From: JAIBBD01 sp041390685
GTDB taxonomy: Bacteria; Chloroflexota; Dehalococcoidia; UBA2979
DNA length: 64,000 nucleotides
NCBI GenBank assembly: GCA_041390685.1
Contig: JAWKPL010000001.1
Coordinates: forward strand, 2,108,001 to 2,172,000
Direction of reading: 5' to 3'
Shown here: piece after piece, positions 54,508-61,157 of the stretch
How the letters are laid out: each line of letters opens with the position of its first letter
Position numbering within the stretch: position 1 is the first letter of the stretch
The notes under the pieces: generated by a model
Database searches by the model: none
Told to the model about the DNA's origin: nothing
The model's input: the letters and a program-made list of their open reading frames with translations, nothing else
Program-made: the position numbers and the translations under genes

Positions 54508-55455
54508 ATGGACCGCCGCGCCTTCCTCACCCTCTCCTCCGGGGCGGCCTTCCTGCTCGCCTGCGGCCGCGACGAGGACGCGCCCGCCTCGCCCACATCC
54601 ACGTCCACGTCGACCCCGACACGCACGATGACGCCAACCCCGCCCCCGTCACCGACGCCGCCCGCCACCCCGACTCCGCCGTCCTCACCAACCGCGACCG
54701 CGACGCCGGCGCCCCGTCCCGTCGCGCTCCAGCCGCTCGGCTTCCCGCTCGACCCTGACACGAAGTGCGGCCGTGTCGAGGGCTCCATCGGCGCCCGCTC
54801 GATTCGCTGGGGCGCCGGCCCGTCAGCGCTCGACTACTCCCGCACCGACCAGCCCGCCGAGGACCCCGACCGGGCGAACGCCTCCGGCTGGAACGCCCGC
54901 GTCCACGTCGAATACGAGGGCAACCCCGCCGTCGACTGGTACGTCCCGCCCGGCACGCCCGTGTACGCGACCATGGACGGCGTCGCCACGCTGTACGTCA
55001 TCACCCTCGCCAACCCCTTCGAGGTCTACGGCGTGGACCGCGAGCCCTACCTCGGCAACCCTGACCGCGCCCGCGCCCCCATCGCGCCGTTCCCCGGCCC
55101 TGGCGGCGGGAAAGGCGTTTTCGTCCGCGTGGAGAACGAGGAGTTCCGCACCGAGTACGCCCACCTCGAGCTCCGCCCCACTCTCGACGCCGTCCGGCCC
55201 CCGTTCCTGGATGGCTACACCCCAGCCACCGACTACGAGGCCGAGTTCGCCCTGCTGCGTGACTTCCGAGCCACCACGCGCGTCGCCCGCTGGGACGTCC
55301 ATCGAGGCGACCTCATCGGCCTCACCGGTGACACCGGCTACAGCGAGGCCCCCCACCTCCACTACACCATCGCCCGCGCCGGCAGCCCCGCGCTCCTCTG
55401 CCCCACCACCGAACCCGGCTTCGAGGACAGCGGCTGGCTGTTCCGCACCGACTGA
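54508..55455 (+). CDS. M23-like lipoprotein with degenerate catalytic site
   Basis: This is a 315-residue protein. Twin-Arg MDRRAF and lipobox LLAC suggest a Tat-type lipoprotein. A Thr/Pro repeat linker (about 28-75) precedes a LytM/M23-like fold: VDWYVPPGTPVYATMDGVA, GGGKGVFVRVENEEFRTEYAHLE and HLHYTI. The second and third zinc regions persist, but the first His-x3-Asp has become GNPAVD, so peptidoglycan hydrolysis may be lost. It may be a regulatory or carbohydrate-binding LytM protein. Start 54508 lies 17 bases after prmC. Confidence 0.75.
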   Translation: MDRRAFLTLSSGAAFLLACGRDEDAPASPTSTSTSTPTRTMTPTPPPSPTPPATPTPPSSPTATATPAPRPVALQPLGFPLDPDTKCGRVEGSIGARSIRWGAGPSALDYSRTDQPAEDPDRANASGWNARVHVEYEGNPAVDWYVPPGTPVYATMDGVATLYVITLANPFEVYGVDREPYLGNPDRARAPIAPFPGPGGGKGVFVRVENEEFRTEYAHLELRPTLDAVRPPFLDGYTPATDYEAEFALLRDFRATTRVARWDVHRGDLIGLTGDTGYSEAPHLHYTIARAGSPALLCPTTEPGFEDSGWLFRTD

Positions 55456-55769
55456 GGAGCCGCTGCGGTATCCCACCGCTTCTGGAGCTGCTCCGGTTGT
55501 CAGACGGCGGGGGTATGCTCCGGGCTGATCCGGGCTGCGGGGAAGCGCTTCGAGGTCGTCTGCTGCGCAAACAGCCTGACGCTCATCTGGCGGCTGAGGC
55601 CGACACCTTGCGGATTCTGAGCGCGGACACGTTGAGCCGATTGGCGCACTAAGAAGCCCGCCGTGGCGCCGGTGACGGCGCGACAGCGGGCACATATACG
55701 CGAGCATCACTCTCAGCTAGAACCTATCGAACAATTTGGGTCCTCGCCAGTGGCGTCCGACGCCGGCCC
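55456..55769. other. Intergenic region between convergent genes
   Basis: About 310 bases without a supportable gene. It contains a bipartite hairpin at 55656-55691 and otherwise no repeat or RNA that I recognise. Confidence 0.4.
55656..55691. terminator. Bipartite hairpin terminator
   Basis: GCCCGC (55656-55661) pairs with GCGGGC (55686-55691), with an inner GCGCC/GGCGC stem, between the convergent M23-like and DUF3108-like genes. Confidence 0.5.
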
Positions 55770-56555
55770 CTACTGGTTCGGCTCCAGCCGGAACACCACG
55801 TCCCCGTTGTCCCACTGGATCACTTGGTGCGGCGCCTCGACATTGATCCACACCACCCGGGTCGCGCGCCCATTCCGCACCTGCAGCCGCCAGGTGTCGA
55901 ACGTCCCCGCCGGCACCGTCGTCCGCTGCTGTCCCGTCACCTCGATCGCCACCGTCTGTCGGGTCCGCTCGATGACGTTCACGGACACGTACTGCGTCTT
56001 GAACTCCTCGCTGAACGGCAGCGTCCGCCACAGCCATAGCGACGACTCGTTCTCGTACGCGTACTCCGGCAACTCGATGTCGCGCTCGTGCTCCCCGTCT
56101 CGAGTCATATGCACGCTGCCGCCGTCCGCCGTGTACTCGCCGGCGTACGCGGTCGTCTCGTCACGCCCCTGCACCACGCGCTCTACCGAACGCGGCTCCA
56201 GCGTCGCCGCGTCCACCCGAGCCGTCGCCCGATCCGAGGTCGCCTGCTCCCCCTCCGGAGCCGTCGCCTCCTGGTAGTCCTGCTCCAGCACGAAGTCCGC
56301 GCCGTCGCGCCGCACCGTCAGCACCCCGTGCCCGAGGACGCCTCGGTCGTCGCGCAGCTCGTACGTCAGCCGCTCGCCGTCCGCGAACGGCACCTGCGCC
56401 ACCACCGGGGACGTCTCGATGTCCGCCGCCGACCCGCCCCCGCCGCACGCCGCCGCGATGGCCGTCGCCAACCCGAGGACGAACAGCACCAGCGCTCTCG
56501 ATGTGGAGGACCGGGTCAGACGAGTACGGGCGGGACGGCGGTTATCGCTGCGCAC
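55770..56555 (-). CDS. DUF3108-like lipoprotein
   Basis: This 261-residue protein has an N-terminal signal with lipobox IAAAC followed by GGGGS, then a beta-rich DUF3108-type domain: VPFADGERLTYELRDDRGVLG, VPAGTFDTWRLQVRNG and the closing VWINVEAPHQVIQW. Function unknown; the family is envelope-located. GTG 56555 is chosen because GGGAG lies four bases upstream and the start overlaps the upstream gene by 14 bases. Confidence 0.75.
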   Translation of the reverse strand: MRSDNRRPARTRLTRSSTSRALVLFVLGLATAIAAACGGGGSAADIETSPVVAQVPFADGERLTYELRDDRGVLGHGVLTVRRDGADFVLEQDYQEATAPEGEQATSDRATARVDAATLEPRSVERVVQGRDETTAYAGEYTADGGSVHMTRDGEHERDIELPEYAYENESSLWLWRTLPFSEEFKTQYVSVNVIERTRQTVAIEVTGQQRTTVPAGTFDTWRLQVRNGRATRVVWINVEAPHQVIQWDNGDVVFRLEPNQ

Positions 56556-56988
56556 TGCGCTCCCACAGCGACTCGTACCCCTCGCCGCCGCGGATCGCCG
56601 CCGCGACCTCGCTCCGCTCCGCGGTACGCACGTCGTCGAACGCGTGCTGCGCGTCGCGGATCGCCTCCGGCCCCGCCTCACGCACGAGCCGCTCCTCGAT
56701 GCGGTTCCACAGCCCCACGTCCTTCATCACCTGGATGTAGCGAGGCCACCCCACCACCGTGATCTGCTCCGGCAGCGGCATCCCCGGCCGCTCGCGCTGC
56801 AGGTACCGGTACCGTTCCTCCGCTGACGACGCCGGCGGGACGAGGCGGATCAGCGGCGGGTCGCCCGGCGCTGTCCGCGCGTCGATGAGCAGCCGCTGCG
56901 AGATGACGTGGAAGCGCACCACCACGACCTCCGCCTCGTCGAAGACGCGGCCCATCTCCTCGATGTCGATCCCGAAGTCCGGGTCCAT
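56542..56988 (-). CDS. Conserved-looking hypothetical protein (148 aa)
   Basis: This is a compact alpha/beta protein without signal peptide: EEMGRVFDEAEVVVVRFHVISQRLLIDAR, an RYRYLQRERPGMPLPEQI turn and GWPRYIQVMKD. I recognise no domain. The ATG at 56988 is preceded by TACAAT seven bases upstream and no ribosome site, so it is probably leaderless. It overlaps the DUF3108-like gene downstream. Confidence 0.65.
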   Translation of the reverse strand: MDPDFGIDIEEMGRVFDEAEVVVVRFHVISQRLLIDARTAPGDPPLIRLVPPASSAEERYRYLQRERPGMPLPEQITVVGWPRYIQVMKDVGLWNRIEERLVREAGPEAIRDAQHAFDDVRTAERSEVAAAIRGGEGYESLWERSAQR

Positions 56989-56995
56989 GCACCCA

Positions 56996-57001
56996 ATTGT
57001 A
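56996..57001 (-). promoter_or_regulatory. -10 element of a leaderless transcript
   Basis: TACAAT on the minus strand (five of six consensus positions) ends 7 bases before the ATG at 56988. No -35 is evident. Confidence 0.45.
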
Positions 57002-57049
57002 CGGTCGCCTCGCGCAAGGGCTACCCGTCGTGATCGGCCGTCCCGATCC

Positions 57050-57859
57050 TCAGCTCCGCCCGCCCGCCGGCAACTGGTACGTTCGGTCCAGGTACGGCAG
57101 GTGGATCAGCCCGCTCATGTGCAGCCCGAACACCACCAGCACCATTCCCCCGATGCGCGCGAGCAGCCCCAGCTGCTCCTGCACCAGGTCGCCCGCCAGC
57201 CCCGCCGACGCCCCCACGCTCGCGAAGACGATCGTGAACCCCACCACGAACGCCGCCGAGTGCAGCATCAGCCGCCGCCGCTCCCCGCTCCCGCCGTCCG
57301 CCTCGATCGCTGCCACGCCCGCGAGGTTCGCGAGGTACACCGGCACCAGCGGCAGCACGCACGGCGACAGGAACGACACCACCCCGCCCACAAACGCCAC
57401 CGCCGGCCCCAGCGCCCCCGAGGTCCCGGAGGACAACTGCTCCTCTGCCTCGGACGTCCGCCCGAAGAAGAACCCGAACGACTGGAACCGCTGGTTGAGC
57501 TGCCCGAACTCGCCTAGGAACATCATCGCCCCCACGACGATGAACAGCGCCCCCGCCACCATCAACACCCACGGCATGTACCGCTGCACCCGCCGCATTC
57601 GCGGCGCCAGCCATCCGAAGAACGCCCCGAATGCCAGGAACCACACCCCGAGGCCCAGCGAGTACGCCACGAGCAACAGCCCGCCCTGCAGCGCCGTCCC
57701 GGAGGTCGCCGCCATCGTCAGCACCGCGCCGAGGATCGGGCCGATGCACGGCGACCAGGCCACCGCGAACGTCGTGCCGATGATGAACGAGCGTGGGTAC
57801 CCCTCGCGCAGCCAGCCCTGCCGCCCGGCTCCGCTCGTCGCGTCCGAGGCCGCCGTCAC
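57050..57859 (-). CDS. ccdA: CcdA-family thiol-disulfide transporter with swapped halves
   Basis: This is a 269-residue six-helix CcdA/DsbD-beta protein. Residues 20-118 match the usual C-terminal half (FIIGTTFAVAWSPCIGPILG, Cys38). Residues 150-262 match the usual N-terminal half (AFVGGVVSFLSPCVLPLVP, Cys167, ending HMSGLIHLPYLDR). An in-frame TAA six bases before the GTG start excludes a missing upstream half. Both redox cysteines are present, so electron transfer across the membrane for cytochrome c maturation is plausible. The ribosome site GAGGAG overlaps the upstream stop. Confidence 0.85.
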   Translation of the reverse strand: MTAASDATSGAGRQGWLREGYPRSFIIGTTFAVAWSPCIGPILGAVLTMAATSGTALQGGLLLVAYSLGLGVWFLAFGAFFGWLAPRMRRVQRYMPWVLMVAGALFIVVGAMMFLGEFGQLNQRFQSFGFFFGRTSEAEEQLSSGTSGALGPAVAFVGGVVSFLSPCVLPLVPVYLANLAGVAAIEADGGSGERRRLMLHSAAFVVGFTIVFASVGASAGLAGDLVQEQLGLLARIGGMVLVVFGLHMSGLIHLPYLDRTYQLPAGGRS

Positions 57860-57862
57860 GCG

Positions 57863-58063
57863 TTACTCCTCGGAGATGCCGAGGAGCCGCCGTCGCGCCT
57901 CGTCGTACCGCTCTTTGGCGCGCGCCTCGCGGTTCAGCATCCCCTTGATCTGCGTCGGGTGCGGCCGCACTCCTTCGAGGAAGAAGGCGTGCACCTTCGC
58001 CAGCTGGGCCTGCCAGTCATCCCAGGCCGCCTCGTACTCGCTGCGCACGTCCTCGCTGACCAT
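57863..58063 (-). CDS. Small charged helical protein upstream of ccdA
   Basis: This 66-residue, strongly charged, helical protein (SEYEAAWDDWQAQLAKVHAFF, NREARAKERYDEARRRLLG) ends 4 bases before the ccdA start. No family recognised; its position suggests it is co-expressed with ccdA. TAGACT six bases before the ATG points to a leaderless start. Confidence 0.6.
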   Translation of the reverse strand: MVSEDVRSEYEAAWDDWQAQLAKVHAFFLEGVRPHPTQIKGMLNREARAKERYDEARRRLLGISEE

Positions 58064-58069
58064 GCACTC

Positions 58070-58075
58070 AGTCTA
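58070..58075 (-). promoter_or_regulatory. -10 element of the small-protein/ccdA transcript
   Basis: TAGACT on the minus strand ends 6 bases before the ATG at 58063, with no ribosome site between. The -35 region is weak. Confidence 0.4.
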
Positions 58076-58107
58076 GCAACGCGGCGAGCCGCGATATATG
58101 ACGAAGC

Positions 58108-58773
58108 TCACACCCGCAGCGGCGGCGCCGCCCGCGGCCGCCAGCGCACGTGCCCCGTCTCGAGGTCCTGCGCCGCCCCGCCGATGGACGCGCTCATCAG
58201 CCCGCCCCGGTCGAACTCCATCGACGCGTGCGTGCACGGGTTCGGCCGCTCTGCGGTCTCCCCCAGCGGCACGATCTCTGCGCGCACACCGTCCCGCGTC
58301 ACCTCGATCAGCGCCATCGATCCCAGCCGCGTCGACTTGTGGTGCGGGAAGATCGGGCTCCCCGAGTCGAGCAGCAGCGTCGAGTCCCGGTACTCCAGCC
58401 GCTCGTAATGCGAGTCCCCCGCCACGAGGATGTCCAGCGAGGTGTCGTTGTACACCACCCGCTTCAGGTCTTCGACAGTATTGACATAAGGAGGGATGCC
58501 TTCGACGTCGTGCACCGCGCCGATGCGCCACCCCTCGTGCTCCACCACCACCACCGAGGACATCCGGTCGTCGTGGAAGTGGTCGTGGTTCCCCTGCGCG
58601 CACACCACCGGCGCGAATTGCGCGCACCAGTCCAGCACCGAGGGCAGCACGACGTCGCCCGCATGGATGATCAGGTCCATCGAGGCCAGGAACTCCGCCG
58701 AGTGCGCCCCCAGCTCATCGAGCGTCGGCACCTCGGACGGCAGGTGAGTGTCGGACAGCACCCCGATACGCAT
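58108..58773 (-). CDS. YfcE/MJ0936-like calcineurin metallophosphoesterase
   Basis: This is a 221-residue two-metal phosphoesterase: RIGVLSDTHLP, LIIHAGDVV, CAQGNHDHFH, VHDVEG and AGDSHYER, the last replacing the more usual GHTH. Members hydrolyse phosphodiesters, including 2',3'-cyclic nucleotides; the substrate is unknown. The start is ATG 58773, with GAGG four bases upstream and a GTG just before it. Confidence 0.85.
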   Translation of the reverse strand: MRIGVLSDTHLPSEVPTLDELGAHSAEFLASMDLIIHAGDVVLPSVLDWCAQFAPVVCAQGNHDHFHDDRMSSVVVVEHEGWRIGAVHDVEGIPPYVNTVEDLKRVVYNDTSLDILVAGDSHYERLEYRDSTLLLDSGSPIFPHHKSTRLGSMALIEVTRDGVRAEIVPLGETAERPNPCTHASMEFDRGGLMSASIGGAAQDLETGHVRWRPRAAPPLRV

Positions 58774-58811
58774 CACGCCTCGAAGGTAACAGATGCGGCC
58801 ACGAACAGGCG

Positions 58812-58817
58812 TAGACT
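58812..58817 (+). promoter_or_regulatory. Candidate -10 for the deazaflavin-type reductase gene
   Basis: TAGACT lies 27 bases upstream of the ATG, in front of a normal GAGGTGAG ribosome site. Confidence 0.35.
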
Positions 58818-58844
58818 CACCGTGCGACCCATCCGAGGTGAGCG

Positions 58845-59267
58845 ATGAACCGCGGTTTCAAACGTGTCGGCAACCGCCTCGGCGTCAGCCTCTACCGGCT
58901 CCTCAACGGGCGCTTCCTCTTTGGCGGCTCCGGCACGATCGTCATCACCGCGCCCGGCCGCCGCTCAGGAGTGCCGCGGTCCACTCCCGTCCAGTCCATC
59001 GAGACGCCACGCGGCCTCCTCGTCTGGGGCACCGGAGGCGGCGCGAAGACCGACCCCGACTGGTTCCGCAACCTCCGCGCCGCCACCACTGTCGAGGTCC
59101 AGCGTGGCGCCGCCCGCTACCGCGCCTGCCCCCGCGAACTCCTCGGCCCCGAACGCGACGAGGCCTGGACGAACGTCATCCTCGCCCAGCGCCCCGCCGT
59201 CGCCCGCTACGCCCGCCGCGCCGGCCGCACCATCCCCGTCGCCCTCCTTGAGGCAGTGCCGAGGTAA
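58845..59267 (+). CDS. DDN/DUF385-type nitroreductase family deazaflavin-dependent protein
   Basis: This 140-residue single split-beta-barrel protein contains ITAPGRRSGVPRSTPV and GGGAKTDPDWFRNL, the family signatures for F420 contact. Members use reduced F420 to reduce quinones or nitro compounds. Whether this organism makes F420 cannot be seen here. GAGGTGAG stands just before the ATG. Confidence 0.85.
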   Translation: MNRGFKRVGNRLGVSLYRLLNGRFLFGGSGTIVITAPGRRSGVPRSTPVQSIETPRGLLVWGTGGGAKTDPDWFRNLRAATTVEVQRGAARYRACPRELLGPERDEAWTNVILAQRPAVARYARRAGRTIPVALLEAVPR

Positions 59268-59337
59268 GGTCGGGGGGAAGCGCCTCAGCGTCCCAGGTCT
59301 GAATGCGCCTCAACCAACACGCACCCGTGTGATCCGA

Positions 59338-60123
59338 TCAGCCGATGTCAGCGCGGATGACAGTGTCGTTCAAGAGCCTCAGAAGCTCCGGTGCCTCGAT
59401 CCGGTGCCCGCTGGCGCGGCGAAGCTCTCTCCGCACGGCCTCTAGCACGTTTTCAGAACGGAGCACCGCCGCGAGTGCTTTTGGCGAGGTGGCACTTCGG
59501 GCCTTCCAAAGTTCATCGATCTGCTTCCGCTTGAGCGCCTCGATCGTCAGATAGAAGAGTTCGGACGTTTTCTGCTGCGGCGTGGCGCTGCTCAGTAGAT
59601 CCGTTTCGATGACGAGGTCGATCGTTACGGGCATTCCCGGAGATAGGTGCCATACCTGCCAGACAGCGCCGTTGGTGAGGATCATCCATTCGACCCCCTC
59701 ATTGACGGCGTACATTTCGACCTGGCGCAGATGTCGTGGCCCGAGTTTTGTACTAATGCGCTTGACCTCAATGAAGGCGGTCAACTGCTTTTCGACGCGA
59801 ACGCCATAATCCGCGAACTCGCCTCGAACTTGGTACTCGGTCGTCAGATCGGCGTACTTGTCAAATCCCAGTCCATCACAAAGGAAGTCTGTCACTAGGA
59901 GGCGAGTGTCACCCTCATTGGCATCACGCTCAGCCAGCTCACCGAGCGGCCGGCTGTATTTCTGAATCGCGGCTCGTAGCCTGGTGCGTGCGTCCGTCTC
60001 CCATTTGGGAGCGCCCTGCGGTCGGGCGGCACGGACTGGCTTCGGCTCGTCGGTTCCGACGACGGGCGGCGGTGTCGCCGTGATCTCCGCGGCGGGTGAT
60101 GACTCGGGGTACTGACCTACCAT
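59338..60123 (-). CDS. HsdR-N-type (PD-(D/E)xK) nuclease-domain protein, orphan
   Basis: This is a 261-residue protein. After a Pro/Thr-rich start comes a domain like the N-terminus of type I restriction HsdR: GDTRLLVTDFLCDGLGFD, an Asp in FADYGVR and FIEVKR, giving the D...ExK nuclease signature, then WMILTNGAVWQVWHL. No helicase, HsdM or HsdS is present. GC is lower than the surroundings, and it sits 153 bases from tRNA-Glu, a common integration site. GGAGG seven bases before ATG 60123 supports the start. Confidence 0.8.
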   Translation of the reverse strand: MVGQYPESSPAAEITATPPPVVGTDEPKPVRAARPQGAPKWETDARTRLRAAIQKYSRPLGELAERDANEGDTRLLVTDFLCDGLGFDKYADLTTEYQVRGEFADYGVRVEKQLTAFIEVKRISTKLGPRHLRQVEMYAVNEGVEWMILTNGAVWQVWHLSPGMPVTIDLVIETDLLSSATPQQKTSELFYLTIEALKRKQIDELWKARSATSPKALAAVLRSENVLEAVRRELRRASGHRIEAPELLRLLNDTVIRADIG

Positions 60124-60276
60124 TCGACGCCTCCGGAAACGCGTGCAAATCCTAACACCACGCTCGCCGATCTGCGGTCCCAGGCGCCCGGCGTGACCGC
60201 GCGACCAGGCCCGACGTCCCGTTGAGTTCCGGGACGGGATGCCCAGTTCGGACAAATCAACGTCGAAGGGAGGAGT

Positions 60277-60353
60277 TGGTAGCGCATGCGGGATTCGAAC
60301 CCGCGATCTCCGCCTTGAGAGGGCGGTGTCCTGGGCCACTAGACGAATGCGCC
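60277..60353 (-). tRNA. tRNA-Glu (CUC)
   Basis: On the minus strand a full cloverleaf can be drawn. The acceptor GGCGCAT pairs with ATGCGCT (G-U at the top), the anticodon stem CCGCC/GGCGG encloses CTC (60319-60317), and the T-arm contains GGTTCGAATCC. A discriminator A and an encoded CCA close the gene. A promoter lies just upstream. Confidence 0.95.
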
Positions 60354-60369
60354 CCGTGAGTGGACTCCC

Positions 60370-60399
60370 AGCCTAACAAACCTTCGAGGACTCGCTCAA
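60370..60399 (-). promoter_or_regulatory. Promoter for tRNA-Glu
   Basis: On the minus strand TTGAGC (60399-60394), an 18-base spacer and TAGGCT (60375-60370) lie 16 bases before the tRNA 5' end. Confidence 0.5.
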
Positions 60400-60534
60400 C
60401 CCACCGCGCTCGCCCGCCCGCCGCCCGCCATCACCCCCTCGCCGTCTGACAGCTTTGGCGAGGAATGAGGGGATCGCGCGCCGAATTCGTTGCCCCCCAT
60501 CCTCACGCCTCCTACCGTGATGAGAGGAGGAACC

Positions 60535-60969
60535 GTGCGACTGACGATGACCGACTGGCCCCTCTTCATCAAGAAGACGGTCGCGGTCTTCGCACTCTCG
60601 CTCCTCGTCGTCCCCCTCGTCGGGATGAAGGGTGGCTTCCCCGCCACCGCCTACCTCGTTGGCCTCGTCGTCCTCCACGTCTTCGTGCTCGGCATCTACT
60701 TCTACCGCATCCGCTTCCGCGAGCTCGACCACGACTACCGATCGCTCATCGCGAGGGTCGCCGCGCTCGTCTTCGTCGGCTACCTCCTCCTCGTCGTCTC
60801 CGACTTCGACGAGTCCACCTCCCGCAACACCCTCGCCATGCAGATGCTCGGCGTCTCCGTCCTGCACACCGCCGTGCTGCTCCTGCTCATGGTCCGCATT
60901 TCGAGACCGGACGCAGGCGGCGCCCGCAAACCGCCCGCCGGCATCGCCGAAGAGCCCGCCGAGGGCTGA
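60535..60969 (+). CDS. Four-helix membrane protein of unknown function
   Basis: This 144-residue protein has four predicted transmembrane helices (about 11-28, 30-52, 68-88 and 100-122) with the loop YFYRIRFRELDHDYRSL between helices 2 and 3, and a basic, Pro-rich tail. No family recognised. GTG 60535 is preferred because GAGGAGG lies five bases upstream. Confidence 0.65.
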   Translation: MRLTMTDWPLFIKKTVAVFALSLLVVPLVGMKGGFPATAYLVGLVVLHVFVLGIYFYRIRFRELDHDYRSLIARVAALVFVGYLLLVVSDFDESTSRNTLAMQMLGVSVLHTAVLLLLMVRISRPDAGGARKPPAGIAEEPAEG

Positions 60970-61082
60970 TCCCCCGCTCCTGTCATCAGAGCTATGGGCC
61001 GCCTGCGCCCCGGAGGCTGCCGGCCCCACGCGCGTCGGGGACGCCGTTCGTCTCGCCGCGCCGACCGCACGACCTCGAGGGC

Positions 61083-61112
61083 AACGTTCGAGGCTCGGAA
61101 GAACGTTCGAGG
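61083..61112. repeat. Two 12-base direct repeats
   Basis: AACGTTCGAGGC occurs at 61083-61094 and again at 61102-61113, 19 bases apart, in the gap between the four-helix protein and hppA. The second copy merges into the terminator stem. Confidence 0.5.
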
Positions 61113-61133
61113 CCGGGTTGCCCCGGCCTCGAA
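61106..61133. terminator. Hairpin terminator for hppA
   Basis: TTCGAGGCCGGG pairs perfectly with CCCGGCCTCGAA around TTGC, 25 bases after the end of the minus-strand hppA gene. It may also serve the plus-strand gene. Confidence 0.7.
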
Positions 61134-61157
61134 TCGAGTTCCCGTGAGAGGGAAGCG

